DNA of 64,000 nt from Sarcophilus harrisii (GCF_902635505.1 NC_045428.1:117261641-117325640), one strand, 5' to 3'. Shown: positions 1 to 13,540, numbered from the stretch's first letter. Translations and numbers: made by a program. The notes: generated by a model from the letters alone, not told the origin.

Positions 1-147
1 CACTGTTTATCACTGTGGAGCAGCAACCATACTCCAAGTGTTTCTATTAGTAATGCAAACTTTGAGAACAATCATTTATTTTATAAAGAGAAATAATTTA
101 GGATCAGAAGAGAGACCTTAGTGGCCAGCTAATCCAGATTCAAAGGC

Positions 148-398
148 AGCTGAGTGTTGAAGTCAATAAAATGTTAGTTAAGAAGACTCAATTTGAACTT
201 TCCCAAGTTCAAGACTGACCTCAGATATTTACTGTGATTGAGCAAGTCAATTAACCTTGGTTGCTCAGTCCCCTCATCTATAAAATGAACTGGAGAAGGA
301 AATGGCAAATTACTCCAGTATCTTTGCCAAAAATAAACAAACAAAAAAATCCCAAACAGAAGTTGGACATGACTGAAACGACTTAACAACAAAAATAG
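148..398 (+). repeat. marsupial SINE with BovB/RTE-type tail
   Basis: The body has the tRNA-derived pattern (gcaagtcaattaacc, cctcatctataaaatg). The tail is ctggagaaggaaatggcaa...actccagtatctttgcc...gacatgactgaa, characteristic of SINEs mobilised by RTE/BovB LINEs. Confidence 0.8.
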
Positions 399-403
399 CC
401 AGA

Positions 404-1636
404 TTCAATAATAAAATGTTTAAATCACCTACTATTTGTAGATATTAATTTTGTTTGATATTGAGGGTAAGTAACCCAGTCACTAACTTCTAGGAACTTC
501 CACAGATGGGGAATAGCCCAGGGAAGTCCAAGATCCCCCCTGGTAATGATGAAGTTCTGGGTAACTAGGTGAGCTTGGCAGAGAAAGCCTAAAGTATTGA
601 TAAGACTATTCCCTGGGGCAGAGAAGGGCACTGATGGGAATCAGTTCAACCTTACAGTCCCACCTGCAGTGGAGGTCTTGGGTAACCCCACCTCACTGTA
701 TCCAATCAGAAAGCCAAATTGTGATTTCAGACTCTCAAGGTTAATTTCCCCTGTGAGTCTGTCCACAGACTGTGCCATCTTTGCTGAATCCCTTTTGGTA
801 TCTTTCCTCTCACTTTCTCCCCCATGTCTCATAGTACTTTTCTCCTTGTCATAGCTAGCTAACTCTTTTATGTTCCTAAATTCCTCTATAGATTTAGCCT
901 GCTAGTCAGTGGTGCACTCCCACCTCCCGGAGTATTCCCTTTCTCTTGGTTAATTGTGAGTTCCACTAGGGAACTTGTCTTTTCCACTGTTATTTGTTTA
1001 AAAAACAAAAACAAAAACAACCCAACCTTTTCCTTGCTAACTTTATGCTCTCCAAATCTATTTTATTTTTATCACTCCAGGTGCCTATTTAACCCCTTCA
1101 TTTTGTCTACAACCTCTTCTTATAACTAGAAATGCCTTTTGGGTGGGAGAAAGCCGTTGTGAATTCTTCCAAATGTGGACCAAACCCCTTCATTTCGTTT
1201 TGAACCTCTTAATTTGACGTACCTACCCCAATCTCATCATTAGTAAGGGCATAGATCTTCAAGGTCAGCTTAAAACCTAATAAATACGGTTTAGGATCTC
1301 AAAGATCAAAAATATATGTCTAATTTAACTAGAGAGTTATTATTGGTGATTTTGTTCTTTGCTTTTTATTTGTTTGTTTAGTTGTACCTATGATTTCATT
1401 GGTTTAGGGCAAGGATTCTTGAACTTTTTCCACTTGCTTTTCAACAGAGAAATTTTTATATGATTCCAGGTACATAAAATAGGTCTACAAATCAAACATT
1501 TACTGATAACAAATTATAATTTTATGACCTCCACTCCCAGTTATAAGACCCCTTATGGGATCATAATCCACAGTTTAAAAAATTGGGGTTGAGAACTTTC
1601 ACTTTAAGGGATTACATCTCAGACACTTCTTAATTA
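404..1636. other. no gene or clear repeat recognised
   Basis: Non-coding sequence with short frames only. A short imperfect local repeat of accccttcatt...aacctctt occurs near 1092-1120 and 1185-1213. Confidence 0.5.
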
Positions 1637-1945
1637 TATAGTCCTGCCTAAATCACTTAAATTCTCTGTGTCTCAGTTTGTTCATTTAAAAAAATAAGAA
1701 TTATAGCACTTACTTCACTGATGGCTGAGAAGATCAAACAAGATAAAGCAAGCACAGATGCTAGGTCTTATTTATCATCCCCAATGCAGGGTATCACTTA
1801 CTCTGCCATTTGTAATTTTAGGAAATTGCCTAAGAGGTTAAATAACTTACCCAGAGTCACTCAGCTAAAAGTGCCCCAGACAGGCCTTGAATACAGGTCT
1901 TCCCGTTGGTTTAAAGTTGGCTCTCAATGAACTGCCACACAGCTT
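1637..1945. repeat. MIR-class SINE fragments
   Basis: 1640-1760 reads like MIR on the plus strand (cctaaatcacttaaattctctgtgtctcagtttgttcat). 1795-1940 reads like the reverse arm (ggttaaataacttacccagagtcactcagct...gccttgaatacaggtctt). Confidence 0.65.
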
Positions 1946-2494
1946 CTTAGAAGTAATGGTAATTGTCTACAAAACATCACTGGAACACTCATACTTTAAA
2001 GAGTCTTGTGCTTACACCACCAATACCTTTGTGTCCCTTTATTGGTTTTGTTCTGGAAAATGAAGCTGCATCCATAGCCATAATAGGAAATTGGCTCTAT
2101 TCAGGTTATAGACTGATCAAGCCAGAAGTGAATGGGGTCTATGCAAGTTTAATCCATAGGTAGACAAAGGGAGCTGAATGGGGCCTTTCACAAACGCACC
2201 AGTCTATAGTAAGCTGGCCCCAGCCACTTTTGAATTCACCAAGCATGAATAGGTCAGATTAGGATAAACACTAGGGTTGATAGAATTATCTCAGCATCAA
2301 GAGCTGCATTCACCAAACAAGCATTCACCAGACATTTATCTTCTCATGGTTGTTTATAGGTCCATTCCTCCTTCCTGAGGTGAGTCCAATCAGACTGGGC
2401 AACTACACATGATCATAATTAAGTCCGTCAACAAAAAAACTGTCCCAGAACCAGTGATTCCCAGTTCTTCTTAGACAAATCCTCTTATATAATT

Positions 2495-2715
2495 ATAATA
2501 TAGCTAGTATTTATATAGCCCTTTAAAATTTATAATGTGTTTTTATTTTTTACTTAAGTTAACTCATTTCCTCAAAACAACATTGTGAGGTAAAAGTGCT
2601 ATTATTTATCTTCATTTTACAAATGAGAAAACTGAGGCAGATAGAAATTATGCCACTTGCCCACTCATAGCTATTTATAATTAGAGGCAAAATTCAAACT
2701 CCAGTCTTCCTATCT
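2495..2715 (+). repeat. MIR/CORE-SINE copy
   Basis: Shows ctagtatttatatagccctttaaa...ttttacaaatgagaaaactgaggcag...cttgcccactcatagct, the familiar therian CORE-SINE layout. A second, shorter related copy lies at about 3262-3375. Confidence 0.75.
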
Positions 2716-3517
2716 TTGAAGTCCCTACTTCTAACACTAGCCAAAAGAGGAACAGTAAAAAGAAAAAATGAAAAAAGCCACAAACTTGATAATAAAACCT
2801 AAAATAAGAGTAAATATTCTCAATTATATTATGGAGAAAAGTTTCCTTCTTTAAAAAAAATTTTAGTTTCATTTTAGCTCATGACTGTTCATCCTTAGAG
2901 AAAAAAATCAAATAGTTAAAATGGTCTGAAAGAAATATATCTGATAAAACATTTTATAATAGTAGATAGAATATACAACTTACAAATGTTTGTTACAATT
3001 CTAAGACTTTAATCCATCATACATTTTAGAACAAAAATCATACAGCTGGACCAACTCATACATATGCTGACATGTACTCTGAGTGGTATTGAATAAACTT
3101 TTTTTTTTTTAATGTTGAATGAGATACATGAATTTATAAGTGTTTTCTTCTACAACGTTAATGATAATCAGGGAAGGGCTTACTGAGTTTAATCAAATCA
3201 GAGCAAAAAAAAAATTTTGTAATGAAAAAATAGAAAAAAAAGGAAATATCTCATTGGAAAAACTACTGACCTGAAAAATAATACCTATCCTTGTGAGGTA
3301 TGTATTATTATCCCCATCTTACAAATTAAGAAACTGAGGCAAAAGTTATGACTTCCAAGGTGACATAACATACACTTTTAACTTAACTATTTGGTAGTTA
3401 GTAACCTACAACAGATGATTTTCTTTTGAAATCTGCTTAACTTTATGTTTTTATCAGTTTGTTTTAAAATCAGTTTGGTTGAAATTTTGTTGATTTATTG
3501 ATATCTTTTTTAAAGAG

Positions 3518-3518
3518 A

Positions 3519-3568
<50 letters not shown>

Positions 3569-3647
3569 CTCCCCGTTCTTCCTCCCTCCCTCTCTCTTTT
3601 TCTTTCCCTCTTTTTCTGTGTCTCTCTTTTCTGTCTTTCTCTCTCTG

Positions 3648-3690
<43 letters not shown>

Positions 3691-3913
3691 TGACTTTTAA
3701 AAATGATACTTAATGGTATTAGACTTTCTTTCTTTAGATGCTCTTTGAGATATTTACTGAGACTTTTTGAATTTAGTATCATGAATTAGGAAGTTGTTGA
3801 TTCTTATTCATTGCCAGGCACAATTAACATAGGGAAACCAAATATTTACATGAAAATGTTGAAATTCTCTTATATTGCATCTTTGTTTGGGCATGTTTCT
3901 CTCTCTCTCTCTT

Positions 3914-3966
<53 letters not shown>
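3518..3966 (+). repeat. (CT)n and (CA)n microsatellites
   Basis: (CT)n at 3518-3571, pyrimidine-rich sequence to 3658, (CA)n at 3661-3687 and a second (CT)n at 3897-3966. Open frames here on both strands are repeat artefacts. Confidence 0.95.
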
Positions 3967-3967
<1 letters not shown>

Positions 3968-3974
3968 CTCAATT

Positions 3975-5542
3975 AAATTACTAAATTTGTGGCATATGGA
4001 TTTTTCTCCTTTTTCCTTAGTCCTTCCCAGAAGCTATTTCTCAGAGAAAAAAACTTGTTGTGTTCAAATACAGATTGAAGCATATTTTTTTCTTCACTTT
4101 AACCAGGAAAGTAGATATGCTTTTAAGTTTTACGATACTAATAAAATAGGCATATTAGGGAGAACCTGATATTGGAAATCTACCTATGAAGATGTTTGGG
4201 GAAAGGAAAAGTCATTTTTTTCAATTTAACCATGTTACTAACTAAATAAAATTTAGTTTACTAAATCAGAATATCTTAGAAATGGCAAAATCAACATCAA
4301 TTACAGCTCTATTACAGCATGTTTATTAACAAGGCTAAACATAACTTGAATTTTCTTATGCCAACATGTTTTTTCATGAAAAAGGAAAAACTACTAATAA
4401 TGTGATAACTTTAGGAAGCAAAGTTCTAAGTATTTCAAAATACTAAGAGTTCTTTGGAGATAAATGATATATAAAAAAACCAAGAAAGGAATTTATCATC
4501 ACAATGTTGTTCAGGGAATAAAATTTTTAACAAGAAGTTTCCTCACTTGAGGAAACAAATGATGTTGTAAATAGAAATACTTTCCAAATTTGTTCCCAAT
4601 TTTATATGGCTATACAATACTTTTAAACTGGCAATATATTCCAAGGAACTGTAAATTCTGGGAGTGTGGAATTACCCTCTGCTAAGGTGAAGAAGAAGAT
4701 ATCAGGGAAATTGGAAGCATAACAATTAAATCTATTTTCATATTGAAAAATTGTCATATATATATATAATATCAACACATGCAAATTTCATATTTAAAAT
4801 TTCAGAGGAAAAACTATTACCATTAAACTTTGTTATAAAACCCTTATTCACAGCCAAAGGGTGATCAGAGATTTATTAAAGTTGAAAGTTTATTTTTTTT
4901 TTCACAAAAATGCAGATTCATTTATTCTTAATCTTTTAAGGTCATTTTCAGATACTTGATTCTGTTGTCTTAATGGAAATTATACATTGAATCATACTGG
5001 ACAATCTATAAATTTTTTCACTAATGCTAGAACACACCACAAAAAAAGTGAAATCCTAAGCTTATACTTGCATTGGACAATTTCTGATCTGTTGGGATTA
5101 TAGACTTTTCATGTCTATAACTGTGAGTCTGGTACACAGCAACCAGTTAAATAAAGATTCTGTCTTCATAAAAGCAAATCCGCAAGGATAAGCAGAAGCA
5201 CTAGAAGCTTGCCTCATATGATTCACTTTTGTTAGCTCTTGCCAAAACAATTGATTTTTTATGAATGCTGATCTCATTGGTGTTGATACTTCCAAGATTT
5301 AACTTCCAGAATTCTTTATTATGCCTGAGGCTCACTTTCTTGAAGGAAAAAAAAAAAACAATTGAAAAGTACTTTGGTTACTTATTAGCTTAAAGTTTCA
5401 TAGATATATTTTCACAGTTATAACTTTTCCTTTTAAGTTGTATGCTGCAACATCACAATAATACCACACTCAACTATAGCATAGAAATCATACATTAGCA
5501 AGCATTTTTAAGCTTGCTATATATATATGTATATATATGCCA
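3975..5542. other. AT-rich stretch without recognised genes
   Basis: No exon or repeat that I can name. A 65-codon minus-strand frame at 5098-5295 lacks similarity to anything I know. Confidence 0.5.
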
Positions 5543-5830
5543 GAAACTGTGCTCTTGTTGTCCTTCATTTTCAAAGAGAACTATGATATCAAGAAAGTGA
5601 TGCCATGATTAATAAGTGAATTGGACTGAACTGTGCAAAGTTACCTGCCTCACTTTCCCCTCCAGAGCCACCTGGGTCCAGGGGACAACTGGAGATGACC
5701 CTGATGCTTTGTGGGACCTTAGCTTTTTTAAGCTAGGTCCTTTCCCAGTGATTTAGGTGGAGTGTACTTTCACTAATAAGCATGTGTTGGAGCTCTGGGA
5801 GAGAGGACCTAAACACTCCCATTATTTTCT
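5543..5830 (+). repeat. marsupial interspersed repeat, family name not known to me
   Basis: The pattern ttgttgtccttcattttcaaagag...atgatatcaagaaagtgatgcc...cctcactttcccctccagagccacctgggtcc is one I recognise as widespread in marsupial genomes. Confidence 0.6.
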
Positions 5831-6429
5831 AGAATTAAACATTTTAGTTTAAAATTCATGATAAGTTTTATAAACTGATAGTCTGGGCCACCAGCATTCA
5901 ACCCATTATGAAATTTGCATCTAATTACCTGCTTTATTTTTCACATAACAAAATGTCAATTTTTATATAAATATAACACTTCATTAATTCCAACCACCCA
6001 TTCTAATTTGTTATTTATTCCAAATAAATTATCATTGTAAACAAGTTTTTTTTAAAGAAAGTGCTTATAAACATTTAAGTTATTAAACTATCAAGTGCCC
6101 TAAGTATTTTAAAGCATTTATTTACAATTAATAAGTCAATTTCCAGCTGTTCCTTCCTAAACAATTTCTCTAAATCTCCATAAAGTTAGCTTACTTTTAT
6201 AATCAAAAACAATAGAACTGTTTTAAGATATGTTCATAATTTAAACTTTACACTAATTTAGAATGGCTTTCCCCTCCAATTAAGCTAGAATAATAATAAA
6301 TTGTTGTAATTGAGAATTTTACATTTGGGTAAAGTTACCTAGGATGACAGAAACATAACAATTCTCTTTGGTATACCTTCATAGAAATTTTAAGGCTTCT
6401 TAATTTTTTGTGTATCAGCTTATTAAAGG

Positions 6430-6948
6430 GTGCTTATTTTGTGCAAAGCACAGGAATACTAAGATGAAAAATAACATATTTCTTGTTCTGGTTTATAGTG
6501 TGCTGAGGGAATTGAACATGAACAGATATCAGTACACGACAAGGAAGAATGTGGCAATGTAGACTAAATCTTGAAAGAAAAAAAAAGATTTTTAATAAAC
6601 TGGAGTAGAGTAATGAATGGATTCCACGCACAAGGGCAGTAAATAGGTACTAAATTGCTTGCAAAGGGGAGTATTGGGACACAATAGGAGTTAGGACATA
6701 GAACCTGAAAATCAGGAAATAGTTACTAAGTAGTTGAGTTTGGCTGAAATATTGTACAGGAAAGGAAGCACTATAAAGGTGAAAATATCATTATTATTTT
6801 GCTTTTGTTACCTGTGCCAAGGAGAATGAGTTTTGGATTGGAAATTGGGTGTAAAGAGAGATGTTAGAAAGAGTGAAGATAAAGTGGAGGGAAAGAAAAA
6901 AGAGACAGAAATAGAGACATTGATGGGGACAGATGAGATAGAGAGGGA

Positions 6949-7028
<80 letters not shown>

Positions 7029-7250
7029 AGAGAGAAGAGAGAAAAGAGAGAGAGGAGGGAAGGAAAGAGTCAGTTTCAGACATTTTGCATTTAAGATATC
7101 TGTAGAACATCTGGCTGAAGATGCAAGATTATATAGGTCAGGAAAGAGATTAGGTCTAGATAAAGAGATCTAAGAATCATCTCCATAGAAATGATAATTG
7201 AATATATGGGAGCTGATGAAAGAACCCAGCACCATAGTATAGAAATGTAT
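6430..7250 (-). repeat. L2-clade LINE fragment with internal (GA)n
   Basis: 7140-7245 (ggtctagataaagagatctaagaatcatct...gggagctgatga) matches the antisense of the L2 reverse transcriptase region. A (GA)n microsatellite at 6941-7024 has expanded within it. 5830-6430 to its left holds nothing I recognise. Confidence 0.6.
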
Positions 7251-7373
7251 TGTGGCTAGTTGATAGGTTGGTTCAATTTATTAAACTTCTCTGTGACTTG
7301 GCAACTAAGAATTAAGAGAATGGATTTTTATACAAAGAGATTAACTAACTTGACCAAATTCCATCAGAGATGT

Positions 7374-7480
7374 GGCAGCCCTCTTTGTAGTGGCAAGAAA
7401 CTGGAAACCGAATGGATGCCCATCAATTGGAAAATGACTGAATAAATTATGGTATATGAATGCTATGAAATATGAAATCA
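7374..7480 (+). repeat. short L1 ORF2 3' fragment
   Basis: Translation VAALFVVARNWKPNGCPSIGKWLNKLWYMNAMKY-like matches the C-terminal end of L1 ORF2p (human: MFIAALFTIAKTWNQPKCPTM). Confidence 0.75.
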
Positions 7481-7539
7481 GGCCTTCCTCTATACAAGTT
7501 CAACACTCTATTCTATATCTTGCTGTTTTAATACCACAC

Positions 7540-7670
7540 TCTTCTTCTTTTCTTCTCCTTTCAGCCATTCCACTTCTTTCTTTCCCTTTCTTCCAGTACA
7601 TTCCTCTCTCACCCCTTAATTAAATTTTATTTTAGATATTATACCATCATATTCAACTCATACCTATGCT

Positions 7671-7725
<55 letters not shown>

Positions 7726-8600
7726 CCTCTAATAATGAGAAAATTCTTATGATTTACAAATATCATCTTCCCATGTAGGAATGTAAACAGATTAACTTTA
7801 TTAAGTCACTTATGATTTCCCTTTCCTGTTTACTCCTTTATGTTTCTCCAGAATCCTGTATCAGAAAGTCAAATTTTCTATTTAACTCTGGCCTTTTCAT
7901 CAGGAATTCTTAAAACTCCTCCATTTCAGTGAATATCCACTTTCCTCTGAAGGATTATACTCAGTTTTTCTGAGCAGGTGATTCTTGGTTGTAATCCTAG
8001 TTCCTTTGCCCTCTGGAATATCATATTCCAAGCTCTGCAATCTTTTAATGAAAAAGCTGCTTAATCTTGTGTTATCCTGACTGTGGCTTCATGACAATTG
8101 AATTGGTTCTTTCTGACTGCTTGCAATCTTTTCTTCTTGACCTATGAGTTCTGGAATTTGGCTATAATATTCTTGGGAGCTTAACTTTTGGAATCTCTTT
8201 CAGGAGGTGATAAGTGGATTCTATCAATTTCTGTTTTATTTCTTGGTTCTAGAATATCAGAGACGGTTTCCTTGATAAGTTCTTGATAGAAGGTCATTTT
8301 TTGACATAGCTTTCAGGTGATCCAATAATTTTTAATTTAACTCTCCTGGAGATTTTTTCAATGAGATATTTCACTTTGTTTTCTATATTTTCATTCTTTT
8401 GCTTTTGTTTTATTGTTTCTTGATTTCTCATAAACCCATTGGCTTTCATCTGCTGACTTCTAATTTTTAAGTAATTATTTTCTTCAGTGAGCTTTTGTAC
8501 CTCCTTCTCCTTTTGGCCAGTTTTGTTTTTTAAGGCTAAATTTCTATGGTCAGTCTTTTTCAGGGGTTTGCTCATTTCCCCAGCCTATTATTTGACTTTT
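7540..8600 (-). repeat. L1 inter-ORF spacer and ORF1 fragment
   Basis: Minus strand 8575-8294 encodes a Lys/Glu-rich coiled coil ending RRVKLKIIGSPES, the L1 ORF1p coil-to-RRM junction. 8290-7880 continues as RRM and C-terminal domain. The pyrimidine-rich left part is the ORF1-ORF2 spacer. An (AT)n tract at 7673-7720 lies within. No intact ORF1. Confidence 0.75.
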
Positions 8601-9366
8601 GACTCTTTGTTAAAGTAAGGCTTATATACTTTCTACATGGATACTCCAAAATCCAAATGCCCCTGTCTGCAACATAGCAGCATTATATATGCACTAAAAA
8701 AATTGGCTTTCCTGTACTATTCCTAGCCTTAGGAGAACAGGCAGGTAAAAATAACTATGGCATAACATATACGAGGTCACTCTTCCTTATCTTGTGCCAT
8801 CTTCCCTGCTCCAAAAAAATCAAAGAAATTTAGGCTTTTTCATGCTATTAAATGTCATATAATACTAGTTTTTATAAATGTAACATTAATATTAGTGTTG
8901 AAAGAAATCTTGCTTTTAATTTCTCCACTAAGTTATATTCAATCATCTCTTTTCTCCTTGAAATCCAGTCAATAGAAATAGGACTAGACAATAGCATTGA
9001 TTTCTTGTTTTTTCAATATTTTAGACCCCCTCCATAGATGGTCACAGACATGAAACTGAAAATCTTTCTACATAGCTGTATCCCTTCAAATTTGCATCCA
9101 ATGTTTCTTCCATTACAATATCAAACTATTTCCCATTAATGAAGGATGACTAATGTCTACATGTTCTTTGTTTTTTTATACATTATGGGGATACAGTAAA
9201 CATAATAGAGAACTTAGATGCCTTTCCCTTATTAATTTCAGAATACGTAAATCACTGAAGTTTTAATAATAGCTAAGATTTAAATAATACCTCAAGATTT
9301 ACAAAGAGTCTTATATAAGCATAAGCCAGTAATGATTGGAAAACTGTTCTGCTAATATATTTGTGG
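8601..9366. other. unrecognised AT-rich sequence
   Basis: No exon-like block or nameable repeat was seen. Confidence 0.4.
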
Positions 9367-12157
9367 TTTTTTTTATTAAAGCTTTTTATTTACAAAACAT
9401 ACGCATGGGTAATTTTTCAACACTGACCCTTCCTTCCAAAACCTTCTGTTCCAAATTTTTCCCTCCTTCTCCCCACTCCCTCCTCTAGATGGCAGGTAGT
9501 CCAATACCTGTTAAATATGTTAAAGTACATGTTAAATCTAATATATGTATGCATATTTATACAGTTATCTTGCTGCACAAGAAAAATTGAATCTAGAAAA
9601 AAAAAAAAAAAACCTGAGAAGGAAAACAAAATGCAAGCAACATCAACAGTAAATGTGAAAATGCTATGTTGTGAACCTCACTCAGTTCCCATAGTCCTCT
9701 CTGTAAGTGTAACTGGCTCTCTTCATCATTGAATAAGTGGAACTGGTTTGAAACATCTCATTGTTGAAGAGAACCACATCCATCAGAATTGATCAACATA
9801 TAATCTTGTTGTTGCCATGTATAAAGACCTCCTGGTTCTGCTCCTTTCGCTTAGCATCAAGTTCATATAAGTCTCTCCAGGCCTCTCTGAAATCACCCTG
9901 CTGGTCATTTCTTACAGAACAATAATATTTCATAGCATTCATATACCATAATTTATTCAGTCATTTTCCAATTGATGGGCATCCATTCGGTTTCCAGTTT
10001 CTTGCCACTACAAAGAGGGCTGCCACAAACATTTTTGCATATGTGGGTCTCTTTCCCTCTTTTATGATCTCTTTGAGATATAATCCAGTAGAAACACTAC
10101 TGGGTCAAAGAGTATGCACAGTTTGATAACTTTTTTCAGCATAGTTACAAACTGTTAGCCAGAATGGTTGGATCTGTTCACAATTCCACCAACAATGTAT
10201 CAGTGTCTCAGTTTTCCCACATCCCCTCCAACATTCATCATTGTCTTTTCCTGTCATCTTAGCCATTCTGGCAGGTGTGTAGTGGTATCTCAGAGTTGTC
10301 TTAATTTGCATTTCTCTGTTCAATAGTGATTTGGAGCACCTTTACATGACTACAAATAATTTCAATTTCTTCATCTGAAAATTGTCTGTTCATATCCTTT
10401 GACCATTTATCAATTGGAGAATGGCTGGAATTCTTATAAATTTGAGTTAATTTTTTATATTTTAGAAATGAGACCTTTATCAGAACCTTTGAATGTAAAA
10501 ATGTTTTCCCAGTTTATTGCTTTCCTTCTAATCTTCTCTGCATTACTTTTGTTTGCACAAAACCTTTTTAAATTCATATAATCAAAATTATCTATTTTGT
10601 AATCAATAATGATCTCTAGTTCTTCTTGGGTTGCAAATTCTTTCCTCCTCCACAGATCTGAGAAGTAAACTATGTTCTTCTAATTTGTTTATAATATCAT
10701 TTTTTGACTCTAATTTATAAGAAATCAAGCCATTCTCCAATTGATAAATGGTCAAAGGATATGAACAGATAATTCTCAGACGAAGAAATTGAAACTATTT
10801 CTAGCCATATGAAAATATGCTCCAAATCATTATTAATCAGAGAAATGCAAATTAAGACAACTTTAAGATGGCACTACATACCTGTCAGATTGACTAGAAT
10901 GACAGGGAAAGATAATGCGGAATGTTGGAGGGGATGTGAGAAAACAGGGACACTGATACATTGTTGGTGGAATTGTGAATACATCCAGCCATTCTGGATT
11001 GGAACTATGCTCAAAAAGTTATCAAACTGTGCATACCCTTTGATCCAGCAGTGTTACTATTGGGCTTATACCCCAAAGAGATACTAAAGAAGGGAAAGGG
11101 ACCTGTATGTGCCAAAATGTTTGTGGCAGCCCTGTTTGTAGTGGCCAGAAGTTGGAAAATGAATGGATGCCCATCAGTTGGAGAATGGTTGAGTAAATTG
11201 TGGTATATGAATGTTATGGAATATTATTGTTCTGTAAGAAATGACCAGCAGGATGAATACAGAAAGGCCTGGAGAGACTTACATGAACTGATGCTAGGTG
11301 AAATGAGCAGAACCAGAAGATCATTATATACCTCAACAACAATACTGTGTGAGGATGTATTCTAATGGAAGTGGATTTCTTCAACAAAGAGATTTAACTC
11401 AGTTTCAATTGACCAAGGATGGACAGAAGCAGCTATACCCAAAGAAAGAACACTGAGAAATGAATGTAAACTGCTTGCATTTTTGTCTTTCTTCCCAGGT
11501 TATTTTTCCTTCTCAATCCAATTCTTCCTGTGCAACAAGAGAACTGTTCAGTTCTGCACACATATATTGTATCTAGGATACACTGTGGCATATTTATTGT
11601 ATAGGACTGCTTGCCATCTGGGGGAGGGGGTAAAAGGAGGGAGCAGAAAAGTTGGAACAGAAGTGAGTACAAGGGATAATTTTGTAAAAAAAATTACCCA
11701 GCCATGGGTTCTGTCAATAAAAAGTTATAATTTTAAAAAATGTATATATCATTCTTTATGTCTAGATCATGAACCCATTTCAACTTTATCTTGGTATATG
11801 CTGTTAAGTGAGGTTCAGTGACTAGTTTCTGCCATACTAGTTTCCAATTTTCCCGCAGTTTTTGTCAAATAGTGAGCTCTTATCCCAAAATCTGGGGCTT
11901 TGGATTTGTCAAATACTAAATTACTATAGTCATTGACTTATTTTGTCCTGTGAACCTAACCTATTCCACTGATCAACTTCTCTATTTCTTAGCCAGTACC
12001 AAATGGTTTTGGTAACCGCTGCTTTATAATAAAGTTTTAAATCTGGTTTAATTTTTTTTCATTAATTCTCTTGAAATTCTTTACTTTTTGTTCTTCCAGA
12101 AGGATTTTATTGTTTTTTTTTCTAGGTCAGTAAAATAGTTTCTTGGGAGTTTGACAT
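9367..12157 (-). repeat. 5'-truncated L1, minus strand, split by a nested L1
   Basis: It starts with a T-run (its poly-A) at 9367, then the 3' UTR and the ORF2 C-terminus (REMQIKTTLRYHYTPARMAKMTG, WRGCGKTETLIHCWWNCEQIQPFW) to 10705. It resumes at 11746 and runs to about 12157. The break holds a plus-strand L1 with target duplications. ORF2 is decayed by multiple stops. Confidence 0.9.
10706..11745 (+). repeat. 5'-truncated L1 nested in the opposite-strand L1
   Basis: ORF2 C-terminal half (REMQIKTTLRWHYIPVRLTRMTG; LLLGLYPKEILKKGKGPVC) followed by its 3' UTR and aataaaaagttataa tail. Flanking 12-bp duplications atatcattnttt are at 10694-10705 and 11746-11757. Confidence 0.9.
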
Positions 12158-12164
12158 TAATATG

Positions 12165-12475
12165 CCATAAAAAGTGATGAAAGGAACAGATTTAGTGAAT
12201 TTTGGGAAGATTCAAATGAACTGATTCTGAATAAAGTGAGCAAAATCAGAACAATTTATATAGTAACAAGACAAAAGAAGGAACTTTGGAGAGAGACACA
12301 AACAAGCAGGTCAGCTTTGAAATTGGCAGGTTGAATTTATTATTAACTTAAGGAAAAAGCTGTACATTACGGAAATTTGTAGTTTTGTATACAATATTTT
12401 TTGTTCTTTGCATGAGAATTTGGTTTTTTGGTGTTTGTCAAATAAAAATTATTTTTAAAATATTGGTCTTATAGA
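12165..12475 (+). repeat. 3' end of an older L1-like LINE
   Basis: aaaggaacagatttagtgaa...gaactgattctgaataaagtgagcaaaatcagaac is the terminal ORF2/3' UTR pattern of an older marsupial L1 family. It is strongly diverged. Confidence 0.55.
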
Positions 12476-12520
12476 ACTATTCAAGATGGCATTTTTCTGA
12501 GATAAAATATAATTTATAAC

Positions 12521-12881
12521 TGTAAAGGCTGAAACTGTGAAGGGCTGAATAGGTTCACTGGAATCAGACAACCAAGCATTTAAGGCTACTTACCTACTGG
12601 ACAATACTCTATTAGCATATGCTTGGAAAATGGCCCTTCTCACTATTCTGTGCTGGCTTGATCTTTTGGTGTATACAGATAATTATAGGAGGGATTAGAG
12701 AGTGGAGTAAGATAAGCCAGAGACACTTTGGAGGACACCTAGGAGAGAGGAGGTTGGTAGCGAGCCTTGTGGAGGTTTGTCGATCTCCTTTACTTCTCCC
12801 CCTAAAGACCAAAGACTTTTGTTGATCCTGACTCTGGCTGATCCTGAGGTCAACAGGGAGCTAACTAACTCAGCTGTCACA
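12521..12881. mobile_element. solo LTR of an endogenous retrovirus (fossil)
   Basis: A 361-bp element with TG...CA ends flanked by the duplication tataac (12515-12520 and 12882-12887). Its sequence resembles an LTR I recognise from marsupials. No internal retroviral sequence accompanies it, so it is a solo LTR. Confidence 0.75.
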
Positions 12882-13009
12882 TATAACAACAGCTTTCTTG
12901 GTCAAATCTTTTAATTTCCAAATTTTTAAATGAATTTGTTGGTAAATTTCAGCAGCATAGTATAGACTAATGTTCAAAGTTGGTTTTGAAGCTGTATTCT
13001 TGTGTTTTT

Positions 13010-13540
13010 GCATCCTGGCTACTCCCTACCCACTCCTATTGAAATACTTGAGACCAGTCCTCATTATTCCTTTGTTTGCACTGCTATAATAGTCTCCTAA
13101 ATGCTCTCCCTGTCTCTAATCTCTTCCATTTCCAACCTATTATATTTCTTCCAGAGAAATAGTATTTGATTCAGAGGCCCAGATGATTCAAATTATTCTA
13201 ATGCATTAATTTCATTACATCATTCCCTTGTTCAAAAATCTTAAGTGGCTTCTCACTGACCCAGATAAAATAAAAACAGCTTACCTTGGTATTCAAGGCC
13301 TTCTGCAATCCAATCTGTCTCTAGTAATATTTTGCCCTATTTACCTATACCTATTCTAACTTCCAATTAAATTTCACAATTCCCAAACTCATCTTGATTT
13401 TTCCTGTCTAAGCATATTTGCATACCACATTCTCAGGTGTCCAAAATAGATTCTTCTCCACTACTCCCAACCCTGGCCCAAAAACTCTATTTAAATAATT
13501 TTTTTCATTCAAGGTCCAACTCAAATGTCACCAGTTCCAT
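13010..13540 (+). repeat. L2 LINE 3' region
   Basis: Matches the L2 terminal region: ctataatagtctcctaaatgctctccctg...ttcaaaaatcttaagtggcttctcactgacc...aaggccttctgcaatcc. Confidence 0.85.

Noticed and set aside
3470-3782. Open frames rich in Arg/Glu or Leu/Ser on both strands
   Set aside because: They are translations of (CT)n, (GA)n and (CA)n microsatellites; the same holds at 6808-7110 and 33754-34029.
5098-5295. 65-codon minus-strand frame as a small gene or processed pseudogene
   Set aside because: No recognisable family, no convincing poly-A or target duplication.
11051-11365. 104-codon frame LLLGLYPKEILKK..., and its twin at 38350-38664
   Set aside because: These are the C-terminal end of L1 ORF2 in truncated insertions, not host genes.
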